From: Oscillospiraceae bacterium
Lineage (GTDB): Bacteria; Bacillota; Clostridia; Oscillospirales; CAG-272
Reading direction: 5' to 3'
Assembly (NCBI GenBank): GCA_015064345.1
Contig: SVSK01000023.1
Location: 1-32,411, forward strand
DNA: 32,411 nt
The first letter of the stretch is position 1. Each line of letters begins with the position of its first letter. The notes beneath the pieces are model-generated. The model did no database searches, was not told the DNA's origin, and worked only from the letters and a program-made list of their open reading frames with translations. Position numbers and translations under genes: made by a program. Below are positions 16,759 to 24,919 of this stretch, piece by piece.

Positions 16759-17988
16759 ATGTCGGTAATCGGAGCTATATACGCCTACAGAACAATATTT
16801 ACCGTTGTTGGTTTTTTCTTCACAAAGAAATTCACTCCGGCAAAGAATTTACATAAATACGCTGTTGTCATCTCCGCCAGAAACGAGTCCGCAGTAATCG
16901 GAAACCTCATCGAGAGCATCAATTTGCAGGACTACCCAAGGGAGCTTGTCACGGTATTCGTTGTTGCGGATAACTGCGACGACAATACAGCCGAGATAGC
17001 CCGTGCTCATGGGGCAGTCTGCTACGAAAGATTCGATAAGGACCACGCAACAAAGGGATTTGCACTTCAGTTCTTGTTTGAGCAGATCGAGCGGGACTAC
17101 GGAATCCTAAGCTTTGAGGGATATTTCGTGTTCGACGCGGATAACCTACTCAAGCGTGACTTTATCAGCCGCATGAATGATGCATTTGACTCAGGTGAGC
17201 GAATCATCACATCCTACAGAAACACAAAAAACCTGGACGACAACCTTATCGCCGCAGGTTATGCACTGCATTGGCTTCGCACAGCTCGATTCGAGAGCCG
17301 CGGCCGCTCGGTGCTGAACTTCTCCACACGTCTCCAGGGAACAGGCTATCTTGTGGCATCCGATCTGCTTCGTGACGGTTGGCATCACACCTCCCTTACC
17401 GAGGACAGAGAGTTCTCCACAGTTGCCGCCGCAAAGGGTGTCCGCATCAGCTATCAGCATCTTGCGGAATTTTACGACGAGCAGCCCACAAATCTGAAGA
17501 TCGTTTGGCGACAGAGAACACGCTGGGCGAAGGGCCATCTTTACGCATTCACCCATTGCTTCCGCGATCTTATGCATGGCGTTGTACACCACAAGAACAT
17601 ACTTAAAAAGCTCATCTGCTTCGATATGAATCTTCTCAACACACCCTATGTGATGATCATGGTTCCCTTAAAGCTGTGCTCCGCAGTTCTGGCGATACTC
17701 ACCGCAACGGGAGACACGGCATGGTGGAAGCTGGCGTATGATATAATGAACATCATCATCTTCGAGCATTTCGGTATCATCCCCATAGGACTCCTTCTGT
17801 TCATCACGGAGCGTAAGCGTATCCAGAAGATCAGCTTCTTCAAAAAGATACTCTACGCTCTCACATTCCCCCTCTTCAGCATGATAGGCGACGCGGCAAC
17901 CTGGGTGGCATCGGTCACACACGTTACCTGGCAGCCCATTCCTCATGACGCAAAGGTGAAGATCGAGGAACTGGAGAAGAAGATATAA
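16759..17988 (+). CDS. Processive family-2 glycosyltransferase (cellulose synthase/PgaC-like)
   Basis: The 409-aa product has the synthase-type GT2 fold between membrane helices. An N-terminal TM region is followed by the nucleotide-sugar domain (YAVVISARNES, VFDADNLL with DAD at 126-128), TED at 214-216, QRTRW at 252-256, then C-terminal TM helices (about 295-315 and 330-350). These motifs mark membrane enzymes that polymerise and export polysaccharide; the substrate is not predictable. ATG 16759 has no ribosome site and sits inside the first TM helix. The frame is open upstream to a TGA at 16711 and would encode KTDILLILKTICATA. A perfect AGGAGG (16703-16708) is spaced 8 nt from an in-frame ACG (16717), so the true start may be ACG 16717, or a one-base indel may have broken ATG 16710. 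Confidence 0.85.
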   Translation: MSVIGAIYAYRTIFTVVGFFFTKKFTPAKNLHKYAVVISARNESAVIGNLIESINLQDYPRELVTVFVVADNCDDNTAEIARAHGAVCYERFDKDHATKGFALQFLFEQIERDYGILSFEGYFVFDADNLLKRDFISRMNDAFDSGERIITSYRNTKNLDDNLIAAGYALHWLRTARFESRGRSVLNFSTRLQGTGYLVASDLLRDGWHHTSLTEDREFSTVAAAKGVRISYQHLAEFYDEQPTNLKIVWRQRTRWAKGHLYAFTHCFRDLMHGVVHHKNILKKLICFDMNLLNTPYVMIMVPLKLCSAVLAILTATGDTAWWKLAYDIMNIIIFEHFGIIPIGLLLFITERKRIQKISFFKKILYALTFPLFSMIGDAATWVASVTHVTWQPIPHDAKVKIEELEKKI

Positions 17989-17991
17989 ATG

Positions 17992-18081
17992 TTTAGAGAA
18001 TAGATAATAAATAATAAATAAAAGAGAATAAATATTGGTGCAGCAGGAAGATTTCGTCAGCCTCCGACCGCACCAATATTT
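17992..18081. terminator. Bidirectional terminator with repeat core, GT2 / GT4-CsaB
   Basis: ATAATAAATAATAAATA-type tracts lead into a perfect 11-bp stem, AATATTGGTGC (18031-18041) with GCACCAATATT (18070-18080). It is followed by TTTTTATTTATTC. The loop region 18046-18069 is the reverse complement of the core at 11047-11070 apart from two bases. It terminates the convergent genes. Confidence 0.8.
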
Positions 18082-18082
18082 T

Positions 18083-20407
18083 TTATTTATTCTTTCTTCT
18101 TTCTTCTTTATTCTCTATTCTATTCAGCAATTGCTTTATTGCGAGAAGGTCGGCTCTGCATTTCTCACGCATCTCATCTGCGCGGAGTGAGAGCTCATTT
18201 GCGATATCCTCCCGCTTTTCCATGACACAGTCGGCATATGAGGTAACAGATGAGGCAAAATCAAGACTGCCAAGGGTGAGATCCACCATATAAGCCTGAG
18301 AAAGGCAACGCATCATTGACTTAACCTTCGGGTCGTATGAGAGTCCGATAACGGGCACACCTGCGGAGGACGCGAAAATAATGGAGTGGAGTCTCATTCC
18401 AAGGGCAAACTGCGCGCCGCCAAGGACACCGATCATCTCTGCGGCGTTCTCGGGGGAGTACGAGCGAGCAGCTACTCCCAACTCGCCCAGTCTGTCGCGG
18501 ATGATCTTGCAGATCTCGCTATCCTGTGCCGCCTGCATGGGGATAAGCAGGGGAGTCAGCGAGTGCTTTTTCGCAATATCACTGCAAACGGCAACTATTT
18601 CGTCGGAGAGTCGCTTGTCCTCCTCAGTCATCTGATGCTTTCCTCGCCCACCACCTTTCAGCGGTCTTACGGACACAGCAAAATATTTACCGTTCACGCC
18701 CACGGAGTCAAGCACCTTTGCAAGACGGGACGCAGAGCACGGTTCAATAAGGAACGCAGGGTCGGCTGTGACGTTTATTTTTTCTTCCGTCACGCCAAGG
18801 GAAACAAGCTCATCCTTCGAGTCACCGTCGCGGACCGAAACGTAGTCAGCCTCACCGATGACCTCTGCTGTGAGGCGTTTGTTGGATTCATAATTCACAG
18901 GCCCGATACCGTTTGCCAGTACACACACCTTTGCCCCTGCCTTTTTCGCCATTTTCATGACACCTGCATAGTATCCGAGGCTTCGGTGGCTGGTTGAGTC
19001 CTGCAGCAAGCTTCCGCCGCCTGAAATGAGTATCTTTGAGCGTGAAAGAGTTCTGTAAACGGACAAAACATTGAATCTCGACACGGAAGCGAGACCTGTG
19101 CGCTCTCTGTCCTCCCGTGGAGATCTTGTCAGCACCGCCAGCTTCACATCGGGGATAGTCTGTGCAAGGGAGCGGGTGATTATTTCAAGAAGACTTTCGT
19201 CTCCGAGGTTTCCAAAGCCGTAGTAACCGCTGAGGGTGATGTCAGGTGCGCCCTTTTTGAGGTTGAACTGAACGGGGTCTGCAAGTGTTCTCTCATACAT
19301 TCGGAGGTAGTCCTCAGTCATTCGGCGAGCGGTGTATTTTTGGAGAATAAACTCTCGGTTGTATTTTCCCATTTTGCCGAGCGCGTCGGGGGTGGAATCA
19401 AGCAGCGCGGAGAGATCGGAAAGGAGCATTTCCTCAGTCGCAACCGGATATCCGCGGCAGCAGAAGTTGGTGAGGATGCCTGCCTCCGTTTTGCTTTCGT
19501 CGAATATGCCGAGGCTTCCCTGGTTTCCTGCAACGATAACGGGCTTTTGTGCCGCCATTGCTTCAAGGAGAGATCGGGAAACTCCCACGAAAACATCCGC
19601 CGCGGCACAGTATTCGTTGGTGTTTGACACAGCGCCCGTAACGGTGACGTATTCTCTGCCGATCTTTCGATTTGTTTCTGCGGCAAGTGCGCGGATCCGC
19701 TCAAGCTCGTTACCGCCGCCAACCAGAATGAGGTCCGTGTCGGGATACTTTTCGGCAAGAGTGGGTGCGATATTAATCAGTCGGAATGCGGGGTCAGCAC
19801 GGTCGGAGTCAAGTCGGCTCATGTAAACGATGCGGCGGTGATCCGGGTCAAGGCTGTGCTTGGCTATGATGCCGCTGTAGTCGATCTCGGGAGAGAATTT
19901 TTCGGTATCTATACCGTTTATCGTAAGGTGGATGCGGTCTCTGCGGTAGCCGTATTCGTTCACTAAGTAGTCGGCTATATCGTCTGAGACTGCCATAGAG
20001 CGCTCACCCCAACGTGAAATGCGCCGAAGCAGTGCATTTGTGGAAAAGTTCAGATGAGCGGAGGTGACAAAACGGAACTTTCTGCCGCCTTCGAATGTAA
20101 GTCTGTCGTGTAGCAGTCCCACGATGAATGCGGGAATTCTCGCGTGAGCGTGGACGATGTCGAATTTTTCTTCGGTTATCAGCTTTTTCAGTCCGTAATA
20201 TGAGCGCAAAACTGCGGATATTTCTTTTGTGTGCAGTGGCAGCTTGACATGGCGCACGCCAAAGGAGACAGCTTCATCAGCGTACACTCCGCCGCCACCG
20301 GCAAGCGTTACATCATGGCCGAGAGAAATAAGCTCACGGCACAGCTCAAGTATATGAGTCTCCGCTCCGCCGATATTCATTGCCATGGTCACCATGAGGA
20401 TTTTCAT
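18083..20407 (-). CDS. GT4 glycosyltransferase fused to CsaB polysaccharide pyruvyltransferase
   Basis: This 774-aa protein joins two enzymes. Residues 1 to about 380 are a GT-B family-4 glycosyltransferase (MAMNIGGAETHILELCREL, FDIVHAHARIPAF, GVSRSLLEAMAAQKPVIVAG). From about 390 it is a complete CsaB domain (SGYYGFGNLGDESLL, ISGGGSLLQDSTS, LANGIGPV, FALGMRLHSIIFASSAGVPVIGLSYDPKV). CsaB adds ketal-pyruvate to secondary wall polysaccharide, the ligand of SLH-domain surface proteins. The fusion suggests that one polypeptide extends and pyruvylates the same glycan; this is inference. No signal peptide is seen, so it is cytoplasmic. AAGGAGA precedes ATG 20407. The last residues (RIENKEERRKNK) are encoded by the AT-rich repeat tract. 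It lies 57 nt downstream of the YgiQ gene. Confidence 0.92.
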   Translation of the reverse strand: MKILMVTMAMNIGGAETHILELCRELISLGHDVTLAGGGGVYADEAVSFGVRHVKLPLHTKEISAVLRSYYGLKKLITEEKFDIVHAHARIPAFIVGLLHDRLTFEGGRKFRFVTSAHLNFSTNALLRRISRWGERSMAVSDDIADYLVNEYGYRRDRIHLTINGIDTEKFSPEIDYSGIIAKHSLDPDHRRIVYMSRLDSDRADPAFRLINIAPTLAEKYPDTDLILVGGGNELERIRALAAETNRKIGREYVTVTGAVSNTNEYCAAADVFVGVSRSLLEAMAAQKPVIVAGNQGSLGIFDESKTEAGILTNFCCRGYPVATEEMLLSDLSALLDSTPDALGKMGKYNREFILQKYTARRMTEDYLRMYERTLADPVQFNLKKGAPDITLSGYYGFGNLGDESLLEIITRSLAQTIPDVKLAVLTRSPREDRERTGLASVSRFNVLSVYRTLSRSKILISGGGSLLQDSTSHRSLGYYAGVMKMAKKAGAKVCVLANGIGPVNYESNKRLTAEVIGEADYVSVRDGDSKDELVSLGVTEEKINVTADPAFLIEPCSASRLAKVLDSVGVNGKYFAVSVRPLKGGGRGKHQMTEEDKRLSDEIVAVCSDIAKKHSLTPLLIPMQAAQDSEICKIIRDRLGELGVAARSYSPENAAEMIGVLGGAQFALGMRLHSIIFASSAGVPVIGLSYDPKVKSMMRCLSQAYMVDLTLGSLDFASSVTSYADCVMEKREDIANELSLRADEMREKCRADLLAIKQLLNRIENKEERRKNK

Positions 20408-20464
20408 AGTTGGTCTCCTTTTGAGTTATGGGTTATGGGTTATGAGTTATCAACTTATAACTAA
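20408..20464. repeat. GTTATGG/GTTATGA heptamer tract
   Basis: The short spacer between the two minus-strand genes contains tandem GTTATGG, GTTATGG, GTTATGA. Related GTTATGAGTTAT pieces occur at 25734-25755 and 25846-25858. The spacer also holds the RBS of the GT4-CsaB gene at its edge. Confidence 0.5.
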
Positions 20465-22420
20465 TCACTTTCTCTTGCCTTTTGTGTTCTTTCCACTCGG
20501 CTTGCCGCTTTGTTTTCTACCGGGTCTTGCACCGGGTTTTCCACCGGATTTTGAGGACGCCTGTTTTCCCTGAGGCTTCTGTTGTTTTGGTGCGCGCGGC
20601 GTGTCCTCTCTTGGCATACCGAGAAGCTCACGAAGATCCTTAACGCCCTCTTCAGTGCAATAGTTCATCGCTTCGTATATCTTACGACGGTTTTCGGGCT
20701 TGCGCCACTGAAGCAGAGCACGCTGAAGCTGTTTTTCGTGATAATCGGTAACGGTATAAACCGATTTTCCCGTAAAGGGGTCGATTCCCGTGTAATACAT
20801 TACTGTGGAAGCCGTTCCGGGGGTGGGGTAGAAGTCCTGCACCTGCTCCGGAGCAAGTCCTATCTTTTTGGTGTACAGGGCAAGGCGAGCCGCGTCATCC
20901 ATTGTGCATCCCGGGTGGGATGACATGAGATAAGGCACGATGTACTGCTTTTTGCCGCACTCCTCGGACAGGCGCATATATTTTTCGCGGAATTTGTCGT
21001 ACACTTCAACGCTCGGCTTACCCATCATGTTAAGAGCATTTTGTGCACAGTGCTCGGGAGCTACCTTAAGCTGACCGCTGACGTTATCGCGCACCAGCTT
21101 TCTGAAAAACGCATCGGACTTGTCCGCCATCATGTAGTCAAAACGGATACCGGAGCGCACGAATACTCGCTTTACGCCCTTTACAGCCTCGATAGATTCA
21201 AGGAGCTTGATGTATTCCGAGTGGTCTGCATTGAGATTCTTGCAAGGGCGCGGGAACAGGCATCTCTTACCTGTGCAAACGCCGTGTTCTATCTGCTTAT
21301 CGCAGGCAGGATGACGGAAGTTAGCTGTCGGTCCGCCTACGTCGTGGATGTATCCCTTGAAGTCGGGCATTGCGGCGATCTGTTCTGCTTCTTTTACGCA
21401 GGATTCAATGCTTCTGGAGCGCACCGCACGACCCTGATGGAACGCCAGCGCGCAGAAGTTGCATCCGCCGAAGCAGCCTCGGTTATGAGTGATCGAAAAC
21501 TTCACTTCGGTAATGGCAGGAACGCCTCCCATTTCCTCATACATGGGGTGATATGTGCGGGTGAATGGCAGGGCGTAAACTCGGTCCAGCTCATCCCTTT
21601 CCAGCGGCGGCTGAGGCGGGTTAACAACGAGCATTTTGTCGTCGTAATACTCAACGATAGCCCGTCCGCTTACTGCGTCATTGTTGTTGTACTGTATCTT
21701 GAAAGCCTTTGCGTAGGCACGTTTGTCATCTTTCAGTTCGTCGTAAGTGTAGCCGTTGGGGAGACCCTCTTCGTCAACTCCCTCTGCACAGTCAAAGAAT
21801 ATTTTGTCCTCTTTTTTCGATACGTAAGCAGTACCGCGGACGTCACGGATCTTTTTTACGGGAACGCCCTTGTCAAGGAGCTGTGCAAGTCGTACCACGG
21901 AGCGCTCACCCATACCGTACATGAGGATATCCGCTCGGCTGTCGATGAGAATGGAGCGGCGCACCTTGTCGGACCAGTAGTCGTAGTGAGCAAAGCGGCG
22001 CAGGGATGCCTCAAGTCCGCCTACAAGGATCGGAACATCTCCCCAAGCCTCGCGAATTCGGTTGCAGTACACGATAACAGCGCGATCGGGGCGCAGTCCT
22101 GCCTTGCATCCGGGGGAGTAGTAGTCCTCGCTTCTTCTCTTTTTTGCGGCTGTATAGTGTGCCACCATTGAGTCGATATTACCGGAGGACACAAGGAAGC
22201 CAAGTCGCGGACGACCGAATTTTTTGAAGTCGGTGGTATCGCGCCAGTCGGGCTGTGGAAGCATTGCAACGGTAAATCCCGCGTCCTGTAGCACTCGACC
22301 GATTATTGCCGCGCCAAAAGACGGGTGATCCACGTATGCATCCCCGTTAACATATACAAAATCCGGCTGACCGGTGAGCTCTTCCGGTGTTGTTGGCAGG
22401 AATTTCAGTTCTTTTTCCAT
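20465..22420 (-). CDS. YgiQ-family radical SAM protein
   Basis: The 651-aa protein begins MEKELKFLPTTPEELT and shows the family's N-terminal cobalamin-binding-like region (YVNGDAYVDHPSFGAAIIGRVL, GFLVSSGNIDSMVAHY). The radical SAM cluster motif is RGCFGGCNFCALAFHQGR (CxxxCxxC at about residue 314-321). HPGCTMDDAARLALYTK follows. The C-terminal 45 residues are a low-complexity basic tail (Lys/Gly/Ser/Pro) that could bind nucleic acid. YgiQ proteins are widespread and their reaction is not established to my knowledge. AGGAG precedes ATG 22420. It is followed at 57 nt by the GT4-CsaB gene, possibly co-transcribed. Confidence 0.92.
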   Translation of the reverse strand: MEKELKFLPTTPEELTGQPDFVYVNGDAYVDHPSFGAAIIGRVLQDAGFTVAMLPQPDWRDTTDFKKFGRPRLGFLVSSGNIDSMVAHYTAAKKRRSEDYYSPGCKAGLRPDRAVIVYCNRIREAWGDVPILVGGLEASLRRFAHYDYWSDKVRRSILIDSRADILMYGMGERSVVRLAQLLDKGVPVKKIRDVRGTAYVSKKEDKIFFDCAEGVDEEGLPNGYTYDELKDDKRAYAKAFKIQYNNNDAVSGRAIVEYYDDKMLVVNPPQPPLERDELDRVYALPFTRTYHPMYEEMGGVPAITEVKFSITHNRGCFGGCNFCALAFHQGRAVRSRSIESCVKEAEQIAAMPDFKGYIHDVGGPTANFRHPACDKQIEHGVCTGKRCLFPRPCKNLNADHSEYIKLLESIEAVKGVKRVFVRSGIRFDYMMADKSDAFFRKLVRDNVSGQLKVAPEHCAQNALNMMGKPSVEVYDKFREKYMRLSEECGKKQYIVPYLMSSHPGCTMDDAARLALYTKKIGLAPEQVQDFYPTPGTASTVMYYTGIDPFTGKSVYTVTDYHEKQLQRALLQWRKPENRRKIYEAMNYCTEEGVKDLRELLGMPREDTPRAPKQQKPQGKQASSKSGGKPGARPGRKQSGKPSGKNTKGKRK

Positions 22421-22491
22421 TGGATTCTCCTATGGTTTGGTTTGTTTTTATTTTTCTCTTGTTAGTCTGGGGTTTGGGTTAATGTATTTAC

Positions 22492-22748
22492 GCCGCTTCA
22501 CTCTTCAACCGAAATTGCTTATTCAACCTATTTTTGGCACTACGCGTGGGTGCGATTGATTGCTAACGCAGGTTCCAAAGGATGCTCGTGCCGAATTTCA
22601 CTGTGCGTGGGGCACTCAAGAGGCGTCAATAGCTACGCCTCTTAAGAATCACCAGCCACCACAGGGGGAAAGGCTAACGCAATTTCCCCCTTTTGGATTA
22701 CCCCCTTTGACTTTGCTACAGCCAAACCATAAAGCGACTCACGCCAAT
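22492..22748 (+). repeat. Mosaic hairpin repeat, family 2, copy C
   Basis: This copy has the start GCCGCTTCACTCTTCAACCG, the segment TTTTTGGCACTACGCGTGGG, hairpin AAGAGGCGT/ACGCCTCTT (22618-22643), GAATCACC, arms GGGGGAAA/TTTCCCCC (22664-22690) and the end CATAAAGCGACTCACGCCAAT. Compared with copy A, the stem pair T-A becomes C-G (AAGAGGTGT to AAGAGGCGT with its partner changed too). It occupies most of the 361-nt gap 22421-22781; the remaining ~70 nt before the YgiQ start show nothing else. Confidence 0.7.
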
Positions 22749-22803
22749 ATTATTTATTCTTTATTCTTTATTCTCTATTCTTTATTCTCTATTCTCTATT
22801 CTT
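22749..22803. repeat. TTTATTC/TCTATTC tract at the tadA 3' end
   Basis: TATTCTTTATTCTTTATTCTCTATTC-type repeats run for about 55 nt. On the minus strand they encode the last residues RIENRE and the stop of tadA. Similar tracts occur at 11022-11040, 11084-11121, 17995-18030, 18081-18123, 25906-25926, 26283-26317 and 29188-29239. Confidence 0.7.
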
Positions 22804-23348
22804 TTCTTCTTAAAGAACATCTGGAGCATTGTTTTGGACTCCTCTTCCAGCACGCCGAAGGTTAGCTCCGGTTTGTGATTGAGGGGGTATTCATTCAAGT
22901 CAAGCAGCGTGCCGTACACACCTGCTCTCAGATCCCGTGCTCCGATAACCACTCGCGGCACTCTCGCACACCAGATAGCACCACCGCACATGGGGCAAGG
23001 CTCAAGTGTAACGTACAAAGTGGAGCGAGTCAGTCGCCATCCGCCAAGCAGCCTGCCTGCCTTTGATATAGCCGCAGTTTCGGCGTGGTACGTGGCGTCC
23101 CCCCACACTTCACGTCCGTTACATTCTGCCGCAATAATATGCCCGTCACGCACGATCACGCATCCCACAGGCACGTCGTCGTATTCTTCAGCCAGAGAGG
23201 CAAGATCCAGCGCCGCCATCATGTAAAATTCATCTGCCGCAGTCTGATCCTCAAGCATAGCGGGGTTTTCCGCCGCCGCCTGCTCGTATCGCGCCACGAT
23301 CTCGTCAATTCTCGCCTGTCTTTCGGCAATTATTCTGTCTCTGTCCAT
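22782..23348 (-). CDS. tadA: TadA-like tRNA-specific adenosine deaminase
   Basis: The 188-aa cytidine-deaminase-fold protein has zinc and catalytic motifs YHAETAAIS and LEPCPMCGGAIWCARVPRVV. TadA converts A34 to inosine in the tRNA-Arg(ACG) anticodon. The deaminase body starts around residue 43 (FYMMAALDLASLA); the first ~40 residues (MDRDRIIAERQARIDEIV) are a charged helical extension not usual in TadA. The start at 23348 is supported by AAGGAG 7 nt upstream and lies 19 nt inside the CPBP gene. The last residues come from a repeat tract. It could be a related guanine or other nucleobase deaminase, but the tRNA-modification neighbours favour TadA. Confidence 0.85.
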   Translation of the reverse strand: MDRDRIIAERQARIDEIVARYEQAAAENPAMLEDQTAADEFYMMAALDLASLAEEYDDVPVGCVIVRDGHIIAAECNGREVWGDATYHAETAAISKAGRLLGGWRLTRSTLYVTLEPCPMCGGAIWCARVPRVVIGARDLRAGVYGTLLDLNEYPLNHKPELTFGVLEEESKTMLQMFFKKKRIENRE

Positions 23349-24088
23349 TGAATTTCTCCTTCAGGCTCCGCTTTTTTCGGCGCGGTGGGGATGTTTTTCA
23401 GTATCAGAAGCACCAAAAACGCAGCAAAACCTGCCGAAATAATTCCTATGTCGATACCCTGGCGGATCGTTTCATTCTCCGCGATGACCTTGATATACAC
23501 AAGTGAGCGGAGATTTATAAGTATATGTGCGAGAACGGGCACCCAATGTCTGCCTGTTTTTTCAGTTGTGAGTCCGAGGAAGATTCCCGCTACCAGAGCA
23601 TAAGTCATGCCGTCTATGCTGTCGTGAATGATGGCGAACATAATAGCCTGGGCGATAATGCCGAAAATGGGGTTGATCTTCCGCAGCTCCCCGTAAAACA
23701 GTCCGCGGAAGAGGTATTCCTCAACGATCGGATGGATCAGCAGTACGGACACCACATAGATAGGCGTGACGCTTACGGTTTTTGCGGTATAATGCTCGGT
23801 GACAATAGCCGTGATATACATGGTGGTCACAAGCATCGCGATGCAGAACAAAAGGTGCAGCACACTTTTTACTATACCTGCACGAGGGGTCTTGTCTCCG
23901 CCCACGGGATTTGTCAGCGTGAAGAAAATTATCGCCGCCGCAGACGCGATAACGAATGAGATAAGCTCACTTGTTGTGCCCTCAAAGTCTATTCTGCCCC
24001 AAAGAAGCCTGAGCAGATTCTGTATCATTACCATAATGACAAAGGGCACAAAAACGTGAAGCAGACGGTTTATATTGTTCTTTTCCAT
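23330..24088 (-). CDS. CPBP family intramembrane metalloprotease
   Basis: The 252-aa protein has about seven TM helices and the CPBP (CAAX protease and bacteriocin-processing) motifs: EEYLFRGLFYGEL near 130, FAIIHDSIDGMTYALVAGIFLG, and the third motif LAHILINL. These carry the glutamates and histidines of the membrane-embedded active site. Such proteins process prenylated or bacteriocin-type substrates or act as membrane proteases; the substrate here is unknown. It is tightly packed (3 nt after the ttcA-like stop, overlapping tadA), so co-transcribed with tRNA-modification genes without an obvious functional link. Confidence 0.9.
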   Translation of the reverse strand: MEKNNINRLLHVFVPFVIMVMIQNLLRLLWGRIDFEGTTSELISFVIASAAAIIFFTLTNPVGGDKTPRAGIVKSVLHLLFCIAMLVTTMYITAIVTEHYTAKTVSVTPIYVVSVLLIHPIVEEYLFRGLFYGELRKINPIFGIIAQAIMFAIIHDSIDGMTYALVAGIFLGLTTEKTGRHWVPVLAHILINLRSLVYIKVIAENETIRQGIDIGIISAGFAAFLVLLILKNIPTAPKKAEPEGEIQWTETE

Positions 24089-24091
24089 GTC

Positions 24092-24910
24092 TTACCTCCT
24101 CTCGTAATCGTCAAGGAACGAGCAGTGCCTGTCCCCAAGCTTGTATCCAACCAGCGTATCCACATTGGCGCGGTGGATGGAGTTGAATATATTCTTTTCC
24201 ACGTCGGGATTTGTCTTTTTCAGCTCACGAATGAGCGCTTTTGTCTCGCGTCGCTTTGATGCGTTCTCGTCGATGACTGCGGTTTCCGTCATTCTGCAGG
24301 CGCAGGCAAGAAATTCAAGCTCGCAGTATCGCGCCCATGCGATGATCGAGTCCTCGTGGACCTTGTAAAGAGGGCGGATAAGCTCCATTCCCTCGTAGTT
24401 GGTGCTGTGCAGCTTCGGGAGCATGCCTTGAATCTGCGATCCCCAGAGCATACCCATGAGAGTCGTCTCGATCACGTCGGAAAAGTGGTGACCGAGGGCA
24501 ATTTTGTTGCACCCAAGCTCGCGTGCATAGCTGTAGAGGTGACCCCGTCTCATTCTCGCGCAGAGGTAGCAGGGGTTTTTCTCCGTTTTCTCAGTTACCG
24601 AGAAGATGTCAGTCTCAAACATCTTCACAGGCAAGTCCAGCAGTCGGCAGTTTTCTGTGAGCCGTGCGCGGTTTGCCTCAGAGTAGCCCGGGTCCATTGA
24701 GATATACTCCAGCTCAAAGGGCACGTCGGAATGTCGCTGCAGCTGGCGCATAAGGACAGCCAAAATAGCGGAGTCCTTGCCGCCTGACATGCAAACTGCT
24801 ATCTTATCACCCGACCGGATGAGCTTGTATTCTTTCACCGCGGAGATAAAGGGTCCCCAGATCTCCTTGCGGTATTTTTTCAGTATACTGTTGATGATTT
24901 TTTCGTCCAT
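24092..24910 (-). CDS. TtcA-like tRNA 2-thiocytidine biosynthesis protein
   Basis: The 272-aa protein has the PP-loop ATPase motif VCMSGGKDSAIL near residue 41. Three candidate [4Fe-4S] ligands match the TtcA pattern: PCYLC (two cysteines near 113 and 116) and a later cysteine in LACACRMTE near 203. GHHFSDVIETTLMGML is also typical. TtcA thiolates C32 of tRNAs. Firmicutes carry several TtcA/TilS-like paralogues, so substrate assignment is tentative. It lies 9 nt after tcdA and 3 nt before the CPBP gene, in the same operon. Confidence 0.85.
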   Translation of the reverse strand: MDEKIINSILKKYRKEIWGPFISAVKEYKLIRSGDKIAVCMSGGKDSAILAVLMRQLQRHSDVPFELEYISMDPGYSEANRARLTENCRLLDLPVKMFETDIFSVTEKTEKNPCYLCARMRRGHLYSYARELGCNKIALGHHFSDVIETTLMGMLWGSQIQGMLPKLHSTNYEGMELIRPLYKVHEDSIIAWARYCELEFLACACRMTETAVIDENASKRRETKALIRELKKTNPDVEKNIFNSIHRANVDTLVGYKLGDRHCSFLDDYERR

Positions 24911-24919
24911 TTTATTCTC

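Noticed and set aside
21041-22171. 376-aa plus-strand ORF
   Set aside because: Antisense to the YgiQ-family gene, whose radical SAM motif and family features are intact; no ribosome site or motif on the plus strand.
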